In this document: piece after piece, positions 33,897-42,162 of the stretch
Numbering within the stretch: position 1 is the stretch's first letter
How the letters are laid out: every line of letters begins with the position of its first letter
DNA from: Thermoleophilaceae bacterium
GTDB taxonomy: Bacteria > Actinomycetota > Thermoleophilia > Solirubrobacterales > Thermoleophilaceae
Direction: 5' to 3'
Length of the DNA: 64,000 nucleotides
Assembly: GCA_040901445.1 (NCBI GenBank)
Contig: JBBDYQ010000025.1
Span: forward strand, 373,925 to 437,924
The notes under the pieces: model-generated
What the model saw: only the letters and a program-made list of their open reading frames with translations
Told to the model about the DNA's origin: nothing
The model's database searches: none
Translations under genes and position numbers: made by a program

Positions 33897-34240
33897 GCCC
33901 GCTCGCCGACATCGCCGTGGAGCGCCACGGCGCGCGCGTGGTGGCCCGGCTCGCGGGCGAGGTGGACGTCACGAACGTGGGCAGCGTGGGCAGGGAGCTG
34001 ATCGGCGCCGTGCCCAACGACGCCCACGGCCTCGTGGTGGACCTGGCCGCCACCGATTACCTCGACTCGGCCGCCATCGAGCTGCTCTTCGATCTCTCCC
34101 GCCGGCTGCACCGCCGACGCCAGGACCTCCGCCTCGTCGTGCCCGCCGGCTCGCCGCTCACGCGGGTGCTGGAGCTCACCGAGGTGGACACCGCCGCGCC
34201 GCTCCACGAGACCCTCGCGGGCGCGCTGGCCGATCGTTAA
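33893..34240 (+). CDS. STAS-domain anti-sigma factor antagonist
   Basis: 115 residues, single STAS domain: VERHGARVVARLAGEVDVTNVGSVGREL, VVDLAATDYLDSAAIELLFDLSRRL and LRLVVPAGSPLTRVLEL. The DYLDSAA segment corresponds to the DSxG phosphoacceptor region of SpoIIAA/RsbV, with Ser in the expected place, so phospho-regulation is plausible. The GTG start overlaps the stop of the phosphatase/ATPase gene (GTGA, 33893-33896). The set sigma-phosphatase/kinase-antagonist reads as a partner-switching module controlling the sigma factor at 31106 or another one; this is inferred from position. Confidence 0.92.
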   Translation: MSPLADIAVERHGARVVARLAGEVDVTNVGSVGRELIGAVPNDAHGLVVDLAATDYLDSAAIELLFDLSRRLHRRRQDLRLVVPAGSPLTRVLELTEVDTAAPLHETLAGALADR

Positions 34241-34243
34241 GGT
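34238..34243 (+). promoter_or_regulatory. Possible -10 box TAAGGT before the EF-G-like gene
   Basis: TAAGGT starts with the TAA stop of the STAS gene. A start near 34250 would leave a short leader with GAGAGGAGG (34258-34266), the Shine-Dalgarno for ATG 34273. Confidence 0.35.
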
Positions 34244-34272
34244 CCGGCATCCACGACGAGAGGAGGCGTGGG

Positions 34273-36348
34273 ATGCCCCACGAGTCTGCGAAGCGGATCC
34301 GCAACGTGGCCCTTGTCGGCCACCGAGGCAGCGGGAAGACCTCGCTCTGCGAGGCCCTCCTGTATCAGGCGGGCGCGATCAACCGCCTTGGCTCGGTGGC
34401 GGACGGCACCACCGTCTCGGACTCGGCCCCGGACGAGCAGGCGCGCGAGATGTCGATCTCGGCCAGCCTCTCGTCGTTTCACTGGGACGAGCGCAAGGTC
34501 AACCTGATCGACACCCCCGGCGAGCCCAGCTTCGTCGCGGACGCGCTCTCGGCGCTGCGCGTGTGCGAGGGGGCCGTCTTCGTCGTCAACGCCGTCATGG
34601 GCGTCGAGGTGGGCACCACCCGGCTGTGGCAGCGGGCCGAGGAGCAGGGGCTCGCCCGGCTGGTGTTCGTGAACATGCTCGACCGCGAGCGCGCCGACTT
34701 CTTCCGCGCGCTCGACTCGCTCAAGGCCGCCTTCGGCCGGCACGTGGTGGCCACCGAGATACCGATCGGCAGCGAGCACGAGGTGCGCGGGCTCATCGAC
34801 CTCATCGACATGAAGGCCTACGAGTACGACGGCGACGGCCGCGACGACTGTCGCGAGGTGGAGCTGCCCGACGAGCTGCGCGCGCAGTCCGATGAGTATC
34901 GCGAGAAGCTCATGGACGAGGTCGCGGAGGTCTCCGACGCCCTGATGGAGCGCTACCTCGAGGGCGAGCAGATCTCCCACGAGGAGACCGTCCAGGCGCT
35001 GAAGACCGGCGTCACCGAGGGCCGCATCTTCCCGGTCACCTGCGGCGTGGCCACCCGCAACCTGGGCGTCAACCGGCTGCTCGACGCGTTCGTCGAGGAT
35101 CTGCCGTCGCCGGCCAAGAAGGGCGCCGTCGCGGCAGGTGACGCCGAACTCGAGCCCGTCGAGGACGCGCCGATGGTGGCCTACGTCTTCAAGACGCTCG
35201 CCGACCCGTTCGCGGGCCGGATCAACCTCTTCCGCGTGTACCAGGGCGTGCTCGCCCACGACTCGCACATCCACAACGTCGCGTCCGGGGCGAAGGAGCG
35301 TGTGGGCCAGCTCCTCGTCCCGCAGGGCAAGCAGACCGAGCACGCCGACAGCTTCGGCCCCGGCGACATCGGGGCGGTGGCCAAGCTGAAGGAGACGAAG
35401 GCCGGCGACGTGCTCTCCACCGGCCAGGACACGGTGGAACTGCGCCCGCCGGCGTTTCCCGAGCCGGTCATGGCGTTCGCGATGGAGCCCAAGACGAAGG
35501 GCGACGAGGAGAAGGTGGCCACGGCGCTGCGCCGGCTGCAAGAGGAGGACCCCACGGTCGACTTCCACCGGGACCGCCAGACCGGCGAGCAGATCGTGGC
35601 CGGCCTCTCGCAGATCCACGTGGAGGTGATCGTGGACCGCATGAAGGAGCGCTTCGGCGCGGAGGTCGCGCTCAAGCCGCCGCGCGTGCCCTATCTCGAG
35701 ACGATCCGGTCGAGCGCCAAGGGCCACGGCCGCCACAAGAAGCAGACGGGCGGCCGCGGGCAGTTCGGCGACTGCCACATCGAGATCGAGCCGCTGCCCC
35801 AGGGCGCCGGCTTCGAGTTCGTCAACGCGATCAAGGGCGGCGTCATCCCGTCGGGCTTCATCCCCGCGGTGGAGAAGGGGATCGTCGAGGCCATGCGTGG
35901 CGGCATCGTGGCCGGCTACCCGGTCAAGGACCTGAAGGTGAGGCTCTACGACGGCTCCTACCACTCGGTGGACTCGTCGGAGATGGCCTTCAAGTCTGCC
36001 GGGCGGCTGGCGTTCAAGCAGGCGGCCGAGCAGGCCAACCCGGCGCTGCTCGAGCCGATCATGACCGTGACGGTCACGATCCCCGAGGACTCGGTGGGGG
36101 ACGTGATCGGCGACCTCAACAGCCGCCGGGGGCGCCCGCTGGGCATGGAGCCCGCCGGGGCCATGACCGAGGTCAAGGCCGAGGTGCCGATGGCGGAGAT
36201 GCTCACCTACGCCCCCGACCTGCGGGCCATCACCGGCGGGCAGGGCGACCATCACATGGAGCTGGCCCGCTACGACGAGGTCCCGGGCCATCTGGCGGAC
36301 AAGGTGATCAGCCAGGCGGCGAGCGAGGAGGAGGCCGTCCGGGCCTGA
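34273..36348 (+). CDS. Elongation factor G-like GTPase (EF-G2 type)
   Basis: 691 residues, full EF-G length and domain order: G domain, barrel, III, IV (GHGRHKKQTGGRGQFGDCHIEIEPL) and V (YAPDLRAITGGQGDHHMELARYDEVPGHLADKV). Several GTPase motifs differ from true EF-G: G1 is GHRGSGKTS (residues 16-24), not GHVDAGKT; G3 is DTPGEPSF; and G4 is NMLDRER in place of NKMD. These features match the actinobacterial EF-G2 group, whose role is unclear (ribosome-bound GTPase not replacing EF-G). The Shine-Dalgarno is strong. No rpsL/rpsG/tuf genes are adjacent, which also argues against it being the main EF-G. Confidence 0.9.
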   Translation: MPHESAKRIRNVALVGHRGSGKTSLCEALLYQAGAINRLGSVADGTTVSDSAPDEQAREMSISASLSSFHWDERKVNLIDTPGEPSFVADALSALRVCEGAVFVVNAVMGVEVGTTRLWQRAEEQGLARLVFVNMLDRERADFFRALDSLKAAFGRHVVATEIPIGSEHEVRGLIDLIDMKAYEYDGDGRDDCREVELPDELRAQSDEYREKLMDEVAEVSDALMERYLEGEQISHEETVQALKTGVTEGRIFPVTCGVATRNLGVNRLLDAFVEDLPSPAKKGAVAAGDAELEPVEDAPMVAYVFKTLADPFAGRINLFRVYQGVLAHDSHIHNVASGAKERVGQLLVPQGKQTEHADSFGPGDIGAVAKLKETKAGDVLSTGQDTVELRPPAFPEPVMAFAMEPKTKGDEEKVATALRRLQEEDPTVDFHRDRQTGEQIVAGLSQIHVEVIVDRMKERFGAEVALKPPRVPYLETIRSSAKGHGRHKKQTGGRGQFGDCHIEIEPLPQGAGFEFVNAIKGGVIPSGFIPAVEKGIVEAMRGGIVAGYPVKDLKVRLYDGSYHSVDSSEMAFKSAGRLAFKQAAEQANPALLEPIMTVTVTIPEDSVGDVIGDLNSRRGRPLGMEPAGAMTEVKAEVPMAEMLTYAPDLRAITGGQGDHHMELARYDEVPGHLADKVISQAASEEEAVRA

Positions 36349-36363
36349 GAAACACCTGGATCC

Positions 36364-36380
36364 GGGCCGGAAAACGGCCC
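36364..36380 (+). terminator. Short hairpin after the EF-G-like gene
   Basis: GGGCCG (36364-36369) pairs with CGGCCC (36375-36380) around GAAAA, 16 bases after the stop. No T-tract follows, so termination is only possible. Confidence 0.4.
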
Positions 36381-36384
36381 CCGC

Positions 36385-36390
36385 TACCCT
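36385..36390 (+). promoter_or_regulatory. -10 box TACCCT
   Basis: TACCCT ends 10 nt before ATG 36401 of the zinc-finger-type gene; no Shine-Dalgarno is present. The spacing is leaderless-type. Confidence 0.45.
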
Positions 36391-36400
36391 TGGCGGCTCG

Positions 36401-37150
36401 ATGGTCAAGGAACTGCGCACAGTCCAGGACGATGTCCAGTGCGAGGTCTGCGGTCGCACGATCCTCAAGGGCGAGCGGCCGGAGAACTACCTCGCCCCCG
36501 GCGGCACGCGCCGCCTGGTGTGCGAGCTGTGCACGGGGCGCGCCGAGCAGGAGGGGTGGATCCGCGAGTCCGCCGCCGGCGACATGCCCGTCACCACCCG
36601 GCGCCGGGAGCCGCGGCGCTCGCTGCTGTCGCGGCTGCGCACCCGCCGGGAGGAGGGCGAGCTCGCGCCCGAGGACGAGTGGGCGCCCGCCGAGGGCTGG
36701 GCCGAGGAGGCGCTGGAGGACGACATGGATGCGGTCGAGCCGGCCACCCCGGCGCCGGAGCCGGCGGCCGCCGAGCCGCCCCGGCGCCGGCGCAGGGAGG
36801 CGCGCCACGTGCGCGCGGTCCCCACCAACGCCGAGGTCAAGGTCGAGCGGGCGATAGAGGTCTTCAACGAGTCGGAGTTCCCCCGCAAGATCGCCGGCAT
36901 CACCCGGTCGCTGGGCGAGCCCTGGGTCAGTGCCACGCCGGACGCGGCCTCGCCGAGCGAGGTCACCGTGATCGTCGCGTGGGAGCTGTCCTGGTACCGC
37001 TATCGCGTGGACCTCGGCGACGCAGACGAGCCCGTGCTCCTGGTCTCCAAGGGCCTGGAGCTGGACGAGATCGAGCCCGAGCTCAAGGAATGGAACGCGT
37101 CGGCGGCCGCGGATGGCCGTCTCGGCGTCGGTGTAGGGTCCGACGCGTGA
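36401..37150 (+). CDS. Hypothetical protein with N-terminal zinc-ribbon-like motif
   Basis: 249 residues, family not recognised. The N-terminus has CEVCGRTI and, 26 residues later, CELC, a four-cysteine ribbon that could hold zinc. A charged low-complexity linker rich in Arg, then Glu/Pro/Ala (about 65-135), leads to a folded C-terminal domain (VERAIEVFNESEFPRKIAGI ... VTVIVAWELSWYRYRVDLGD). It is cytosolic by composition. The stop overlaps the GTG of the next small gene, so they form a unit. This could be a lineage-specific regulator, but nothing proves that. Confidence 0.75.
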   Translation: MVKELRTVQDDVQCEVCGRTILKGERPENYLAPGGTRRLVCELCTGRAEQEGWIRESAAGDMPVTTRRREPRRSLLSRLRTRREEGELAPEDEWAPAEGWAEEALEDDMDAVEPATPAPEPAAAEPPRRRRREARHVRAVPTNAEVKVERAIEVFNESEFPRKIAGITRSLGEPWVSATPDAASPSEVTVIVAWELSWYRYRVDLGDADEPVLLVSKGLELDEIEPELKEWNASAAADGRLGVGVGSDA

Positions 37151-37368
37151 TCTACTGCGTGGTCCCGCAGGTGCTCGCCGACGAGCTCTACGACAAGCTG
37201 GTCGACTACTACAAGGACGACCCCAACGTGAAGGTAATCATCGACCGCCGCGAGGGTCCGGACCGGCGCCAGGGCGCCGACGACAGCGGCGGCAAGCGCA
37301 CCATCCGCGACCGGCGGCGGGTGCGCGCCACCGGGAGCTTCCCGCCGGTCGACGCCCCCGGCGACTGA
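37147..37368 (+). CDS. Small conserved-looking hypothetical protein
   Basis: 73 residues, GTG start overlapping the upstream stop (GTGA, 37147-37150). The N-terminal half (VIYCVVPQVLADELYDKLVDYYKDDPNVKVIIDRR) is an alpha/beta segment, and the C-terminal half is basic and hydrophilic with a repeated DRR (DRREGPDRR, IRDRRRVR). Not recognised. It is coupled to the zinc-ribbon-type gene, so a common process is likely. A TAGGGT hexamer 7 nt upstream could be an internal promoter. Confidence 0.7.
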   Translation: MIYCVVPQVLADELYDKLVDYYKDDPNVKVIIDRREGPDRRQGADDSGGKRTIRDRRRVRATGSFPPVDAPGD

Positions 37369-37382
37369 CCGGCGCGGACGTC

Positions 37383-37790
37383 GTGCGGGTGGTCGTCAAC
37401 GTCGACGGGGGGGCCCGCGGCAACCCCGGGCCCGCGGCCGTGGGGGCCGTGGCCACCGGAGAGGACGGCGCGGTGCTTGCCGAGCGCGGCGAGTACATCG
37501 GCGAGGCCACCAACAACGTCGCGGAGTACCGCGCGGTGCAGCTGGGGCTGCGGCTCGCGCGCGAGCTCGGCGCCGGCGAGGTGGAGGTGGTCAACGACTC
37601 CGAGCTCGTGGCGCGCCAGATCGGCGGCCAGTACAAGGTCAAGAACGCGGGGCTCAAACCGCTGTTCATCGAGACCATGGCCGCGCTGCGCGAGTTCGAC
37701 CGCTGGTCCGTGCGCACCGTCCGGAGGGAGAGCAACGAGCGCGCCGACGAGCTGGTGAACGAGGCTTTGGACGACGCGCTCAGCCGCTGA
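37383..37790 (+). CDS. Ribonuclease HI-like protein
   Basis: 135 residues. The RNase H fold is clear: VVVNVDGGARGNPGPAAVGAV contains the first catalytic Asp; ATNNVAEYRAVQLGLRLA contains the catalytic Glu; VVNDSELVARQIGGQYKVKN has the third Asp; and RRESNERADELVNEALD has the C-terminal Asp region. The short form without the basic protrusion is the bacterial type found in many Actinomycetota, where it may be fused to other domains; here it stands alone. Start GTG 37383. The gene ends inside the convergent GMC oxidoreductase gene (11-bp overlap). Confidence 0.9.
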   Translation: MRVVVNVDGGARGNPGPAAVGAVATGEDGAVLAERGEYIGEATNNVAEYRAVQLGLRLARELGAGEVEVVNDSELVARQIGGQYKVKNAGLKPLFIETMAALREFDRWSVRTVRRESNERADELVNEALDDALSR

Positions 37791-39354
37791 CGGCGCGTTC
37801 GCCCGGCCGCGGCTGCACGTGCGGGTTGGGGTCGGGCGGCGGCGCGTGGGGGCCGCCGACGCGGGCCACCAGGCGGGCCGCGGCGCGCTCCGCGAACGCG
37901 GCGATCGTGAGCGAGGGGTTCACGCCCAGCGCGGTGGGGATGGCGGCGCCGTCGGTCACATACAGCCCGGGATGCCCGTGCACCTGGCCGTCGGCGTCCA
38001 CCACGCCCACGTCGGGCGTGTCGGCAGCACGAGCCGTGCCGAGCGGATGCGCGAAGAAGGCCGTCTCGTCGTAGGTGGGGGAGGGGTTGAGCGTGAGGTC
38101 CACCAGCTCGCCGCCCATGCGACGCACCACGTCGCCCACGATCCGGCGGGCGTCGTCGAAGAGCCTGCGCGTGACCGGGTCGATCGGGAAGTCCACGAGC
38201 GTGACCCCGAAGGCGGGGGTCAGGCGCAGCTCGTCCCCGGGCGGCGCGACATGCACCACGCCGGGGCTGCCGTCGGTGCCCAGCACCGCGAGCCCCACCA
38301 TCGTGTCGCCGTAGCGGCGCATCATGCGCTTCTTGTCGAGCCCCCACCAGAGCCGGTGCGGGTCGCCGTTGGCCACCGTGGCCAGCGACAGCTCGTGCTG
38401 GGTGATCACCACGAAGCCGTGGCTCTCCAGCCACTCGTAGGTGATGGTGTCCATGGCCACGCCCTGGTGCTGGCTCATCAGGCCGCGGCCGGGCAGGGAG
38501 GCGTCCTCGGGGAGCACGGCCATCAGGGCGAGGTCGCCGTTGCCCGACAGGTTGCGCCCGGCCTGGGCCGACAGGCGGGAGAGCCACGGGCGCGAGCGCA
38601 GCAGCATCCCCGCGGTGCCGATGGCCCCGCCGGCCAGCACCACCCGCTTTGCCTGCAGCTCGCGCGAGGGGGGCGGCGCCTGCGGGCGCAGCAGCGTGGC
38701 GTCCGACACCGGGCCGTAGGCCACCCGCCAGCCGCCGTCGGCGGGGCGCACGGAGCAGGCCTCCATCCCCGGGCGGATCTCGGCCCCGGCGGCCTGGGCC
38801 CCGGGGAGGTAGTTGAGCGTCAGGTGGTTCATGCGGAAGAAGCGGCAGCCGGTGTTGCAGAAGCCGCAGTGCACGCACGCCGTCGTGGCCTGGCGGACGG
38901 GGTCCACGCGGTAGCCCAGGCGGTTCATCCGCAGCCCCCAGCTCCCGCCGCGCTTGGCAACCTCGTCGAAGGCGAGCTGGTGCACTCCCAGGCCGGCCTC
39001 GGCGCGCGCGTAGAAGGGGTCGAGGGCGCCGCGATCGAGCGCCCGCGGCCAGATGCGCCCTCCGCGGCCGCGGCGCTCGAACACGAAGCTCGGAGCGCGC
39101 AGGCTCACTCCGGAGTACACCAGCGAGCCGCCGCCCACGGCCGAGCCCACGAGCACCGTGGCGCCGTTGCCGTTGAAGGTGTGGGTGACCTCGAGCAGGT
39201 CGCGCGGCCGCAGCGGCACCTGCAGCGACTCGGTGGAGCGGTCAGGCCCGCGCTCCAGCACCACCACCCGCTGGCCCGCCCGGGCGAGGTAGTACGCCAT
39301 GATCGCCCCGCCGAAGCCCGACCCGATCACGCATACGTCCGCCTGCTCGGTCAC
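37780..39354 (-). CDS. GMC-family FAD oxidoreductase (cholesterol-oxidase-like)
   Basis: 524 residues. N-terminal FAD-binding GSGFGG (residues 11-16) in VCVIGSGFGGAIMAYYLARAG, the VLERG strand, the GSAVGGGSLVYSGV block, a cysteine-containing CVHCGFCNTGC cluster and the C-terminal PLGTARAADTPDVGVVDADGQVHG ... VTDGAAIPTALGVNPSLTIAAFAERAA with the GMC signature. The substrate is probably an alcohol or sterol. There is no signal peptide of its own, but the gene just upstream encodes a Tat-signal protein of the dehydrogenase small-subunit type, so co-export is possible. ATG 39354 overlaps the stop of that gene. Confidence 0.88.
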   Translation of the reverse strand: MTEQADVCVIGSGFGGAIMAYYLARAGQRVVVLERGPDRSTESLQVPLRPRDLLEVTHTFNGNGATVLVGSAVGGGSLVYSGVSLRAPSFVFERRGRGGRIWPRALDRGALDPFYARAEAGLGVHQLAFDEVAKRGGSWGLRMNRLGYRVDPVRQATTACVHCGFCNTGCRFFRMNHLTLNYLPGAQAAGAEIRPGMEACSVRPADGGWRVAYGPVSDATLLRPQAPPPSRELQAKRVVLAGGAIGTAGMLLRSRPWLSRLSAQAGRNLSGNGDLALMAVLPEDASLPGRGLMSQHQGVAMDTITYEWLESHGFVVITQHELSLATVANGDPHRLWWGLDKKRMMRRYGDTMVGLAVLGTDGSPGVVHVAPPGDELRLTPAFGVTLVDFPIDPVTRRLFDDARRIVGDVVRRMGGELVDLTLNPSPTYDETAFFAHPLGTARAADTPDVGVVDADGQVHGHPGLYVTDGAAIPTALGVNPSLTIAAFAERAAARLVARVGGPHAPPPDPNPHVQPRPGERAVSG

Positions 39355-39944
39355 GGCGGGTTGCCGTCCTCGGTCATGCCCTCGAACGCCACGCGGTGGG
39401 AGTGGTCGGGGAAGTAGCCGTCGGATTCGGGCGGGAAGCCGATGTAGCGCGGGCCGAGGTCGGAGCGGGCGGTGCCGTAGTAGGACAGGTAGACGAGCGT
39501 GGCCGTGCCGATGTAGAGCACGTACAGCGGGTCAAGCCCGCCGTCGCCGGTGGCCGTGATGCGGTCGATCACCACGCGCTCGCGGTCGTCGTAGGGCAGC
39601 TCCAGGTCGAACGCCGTCAGGCGCCCCAGCACGCGGGGCGTGGCCAGCTGGAGATCCTCGTGGAGCAACGGGAAGACCGGGCTCACGCCGTAGAACGGCT
39701 CGTAGATCTCCTCCAGCGCGCCGGCCTCGATGGCCCCCGGGTCAGGGTCCGCGCCACCGGCCGGCCCGGGCACGATCGTGTCGGCGAACGCGGCCATCGT
39801 CGCCCGCACGCTGCGGGCGTCGGGCAGGAGCGGCGGCAGCTCCAGCGCCTGGGCGGCCCGCGCCATGCCCGACAGGGCGAAGGCCGCCGCCCCGGCGCCG
39901 GCCAGCAGGCCTCGGCGCGTCAGCTCCCGTTCGAGGGGGCGCAT
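39351..39944 (-). CDS. Tat-exported small subunit-like protein (gluconate 2-dehydrogenase subunit 3-like)
   Basis: 197 residues. The twin-arginine signal LTRRGLLAGAGAAAFALSG (about 8-26) directs export in folded form. The remaining sequence (TMAAFADTIVPGPAGGADPDPGAIEAGALEEI, FDLELPYDDRERVVIDRI, YLSYYGTARSDLGPRYIGFPPESDGY) matches the small partner proteins encoded beside GMC oxidoreductases. Likely helps assemble or export the oxidoreductase encoded immediately downstream (ATGA overlap at 39351-39354). Its 5' end overlaps the upstream secreted-protein gene by 25 bp. Confidence 0.8.
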   Translation of the reverse strand: MRPLERELTRRGLLAGAGAAAFALSGMARAAQALELPPLLPDARSVRATMAAFADTIVPGPAGGADPDPGAIEAGALEEIYEPFYGVSPVFPLLHEDLQLATPRVLGRLTAFDLELPYDDRERVVIDRITATGDGGLDPLYVLYIGTATLVYLSYYGTARSDLGPRYIGFPPESDGYFPDHSHRVAFEGMTEDGNPP

Positions 39945-40462
39945 CGCGGGTCGGCCGGCATGTCGAAGACCACCTGGCCGCCGCCGCCCGTGGGGTGGAA
40001 AAACTCGTTGAAGGGCGGCGGGACGAAGTCCACATACGACGGGTCACCGGCCTGGCCCGCCACGCGCACGTCCTCCACGTGGACGCCGCCGGCGCCGCGC
40101 GCCTTGTCGAAGTAGTAGCTCCCGGTCCAGTGGTAGGTCTCGAGCTCGCCGCCCTCCAACACCGACCCGCGCCACTCGTCACGCTGGAAGTAGAAGCACT
40201 TGTCCAGCGCGATGGCGATGCGCGCCGGCTCGTTCGCGAGGAACGTGACGACCCCCAGCCCCGCCAGGTCCTGGTTGGTCTTGTCGTACTGCACGCACAT
40301 CGGGTCGGCGTCCGGGTCCGGGAAGTCCACTCCGGTGCCGAGCTGCTGCAGCTCGCAGTCGAACGGGTTGCTGCCGTCCCAGGCCATCGGGCCGTGGGCT
40401 GGCGCGGGCGCGGCGACGGCCAGGGCAGCCGCCGTCGCGGTGAACAGGATCGTGAGCTTCAT
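39920..40462 (-). CDS. Secreted hypothetical protein upstream of the GMC cluster
   Basis: 180 residues with a clear signal peptide (MKLTILFTATAAALAVAAPAPA) and GGAGG 6 nt before the ATG. The mature part has four cysteines (CELQQLG, MCVQYDK, DKCFYFQRDEW and ADPRCAPS), and aromatic-rich motifs such as TYHWTGSYYFDKARGAGGVHVEDVRV. Not recognised. Genetic linkage with the Tat protein and GMC oxidoreductase suggests a periplasmic or extracellular function in the same process. Confidence 0.75.
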   Translation of the reverse strand: MKLTILFTATAAALAVAAPAPAHGPMAWDGSNPFDCELQQLGTGVDFPDPDADPMCVQYDKTNQDLAGLGVVTFLANEPARIAIALDKCFYFQRDEWRGSVLEGGELETYHWTGSYYFDKARGAGGVHVEDVRVAGQAGDPSYVDFVPPPFNEFFHPTGGGGQVVFDMPADPRCAPSNGS

Positions 40463-40525
40463 GGCGACCTCCGGGTACGACGGTAATGGATCACGAGAAC
40501 AGCCGGTCGAACACGGCGGCCCGTC

Positions 40526-41425
40526 TCACGCCGCCTCCTTCAGGTGGGCGCCGAAGCGGCGCAGCACCTCGGCTGAATCGGAGCTCGCACGCCAGCCCAG
40601 CTCGCGCTCGGCGCGCTCGGTCGACACGACGATCGGGTAGCGGGCCATGTCCACCCAGCCCGGATGCATTGTGCCGGGCAGGCGGAGGGCGGCTCCCACG
40701 CGGGCGGCGGCGCGCAGCACGCGGTGGGGCGCACGCGCGCTCCTCACGCCCATCAGACGGGCCACGGTGGATGCCCGCACGGGCTCGGGCCCGCCGACGT
40801 TGAAGGCGCCGCCCACCGGCTCGGACAGCACCCGCTTCACGAGCTCCACGAAGTCGCCGAGCGCCACGAACTGCATCAGCGGGTCGAAGTCCGAGAGCGT
40901 GACGAAGGCGCGCCCGCCGAGAAAGGCGGGGGCCCCCGGCCCGAGCACCGCGATCGGGCGCAGGCGCGCGACGCGCACCTGCGGGTGTGCGGCCTCGAAG
41001 GCGTCGAGCACGCGTTCCACGGCGACCTTCGTCTGCGGGTAGTAGAAGGCGGGCAGCGGCCGCAGCGGCGCGTCCTCCGAAAGCGGCACGGGGTTGTCCG
41101 GCGCGCAGCCGTACGCCGCCGCCGAGCTCGCGTGGACGATCGTGCCCACGCCGGCGCGGGCGGCCGCCTCGAACACGTTGCGCGACCCCTCCACGTTCAC
41201 GCTCTGCGCGTTCGCGCCGCGGCCGAGCACCACGTAGGCCAGGTGCACCAGCGCATCCGCGCCCTCGAGCTCGGCGGCCAGCTCGGGATCGCGCACGTCG
41301 CGCGTGACGGGCCGCACCCCGTCCGCCGCCGGCGGGGGCCGCAGGTCGATGGCCACGACGTCGTCCAGCGCCGCCACCAGCGCCCGGCCGAGGTAGCCCG
41401 CCGCGCCCGTGACGGCGACCCTCAT
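40526..41425 (-). CDS. NAD-dependent epimerase/dehydratase (extended SDR)
   Basis: 299 residues. Rossmann motif VTGAAGYLGRAL (residues about 5-16), the DVRDPELAAELEGADALVHLAY region, catalytic SSAAAYG and YYPQTK (YxxxK) and the NVGGPEPV segment. All catalytic residues of an extended SDR are present. The substrate is unknown (sugar nucleotide or steroid-like are options). It is the last gene of the P450-MerR-SDR unit, coupled to the regulator by ATGA overlap (41422-41425), so it may act on the P450 product. Confidence 0.88.
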   Translation of the reverse strand: MRVAVTGAAGYLGRALVAALDDVVAIDLRPPPAADGVRPVTRDVRDPELAAELEGADALVHLAYVVLGRGANAQSVNVEGSRNVFEAAARAGVGTIVHASSAAAYGCAPDNPVPLSEDAPLRPLPAFYYPQTKVAVERVLDAFEAAHPQVRVARLRPIAVLGPGAPAFLGGRAFVTLSDFDPLMQFVALGDFVELVKRVLSEPVGGAFNVGGPEPVRASTVARLMGVRSARAPHRVLRAAARVGAALRLPGTMHPGWVDMARYPIVVSTERAERELGWRASSDSAEVLRRFGAHLKEAA

Positions 41426-42162
41426 CGCCTGCCGTGGCGCCGCCGCGCCGTGTCGTCCGCGAATGGCTCGGTGCGCGCCCGGATGGCCTCGTCCAGGAGC
41501 TGCGGGAAGAGCGTGGTCACGATCCGGCGGGCCAGCGAGTGCAGGTGCTCGAAGCGGGCGAGCACCTCCGCGGCCACCGGCTCGTCGCCGGAGATCTGCT
41601 CGCGCTCGGGCGCGAACGCCTCCCAGCCCAGCGCGGCCATCGCCTCGGCTATCTCACGCAGACGGGCTGCGATGGCCTCCGCGCCCGCGGCGATCGCCGC
41701 GGGCGGGATGCCCGCGTCGGCCAGGCGCGCGGTTATCTCGAGCATGCCGGGCAGGGCCTCCAGGCCGTCGCCCGCCGGGCGGAGCACCCCGGCACGCTCC
41801 AGCGCCGCAACCTCGTTCGCGCCGAGCCCGAGTCCGGCAAGCGCCTGGCGGTCGGCGGGCTCGCCCTCCCCGCGCCGCCCGAACACCGCGCTGTCGAGTG
41901 CCAGCCAGCCGGACACGTCCTCGCCCTCCTCCTCTCGCTCCAGCAGGTCTCCCACCAGGCTCAAAGGCAGCCCCTGGGCCTGGAGCGCGCGCACACGCTC
42001 GAGCCGGCTCAGGTGCCCCTCGGAGTAGTAGGCCACGCGCCCCTCGCGCTCCGGGGGGGCGATCAAACCCTCGCGCTGGTAGAAGCGGATCGTGCCGCTC
42101 GGGATGCCCGAGCGCTGCGCCAGGTCGTCGATGCGCAGCCGGCCGGCTGCCCGTTCGGTCAT
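41422..42162 (-). CDS. MerR-family transcriptional regulator
   Basis: 246 residues. The N-terminal winged HTH is clear: RIDDLAQRSGIPSGTIRFYQREGLIAPPEREGRVAYYSEGHLSRLERVRALQAQGLPLSLVGDLLE. The about 170-residue C-terminal effector domain is Ala/Glu/Leu-rich and helical, not a metal-binding type (no cysteines). Starts at ATG 42162 overlapping the P450 stop. It lies downstream of a P450 whose promoter carries a 12-bp palindrome across the -10 box, so autoregulation of the operon is likely. Confidence 0.88.
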   Translation of the reverse strand: MTERAAGRLRIDDLAQRSGIPSGTIRFYQREGLIAPPEREGRVAYYSEGHLSRLERVRALQAQGLPLSLVGDLLEREEEGEDVSGWLALDSAVFGRRGEGEPADRQALAGLGLGANEVAALERAGVLRPAGDGLEALPGMLEITARLADAGIPPAAIAAGAEAIAARLREIAEAMAALGWEAFAPEREQISGDEPVAAEVLARFEHLHSLARRIVTTLFPQLLDEAIRARTEPFADDTARRRHGRR

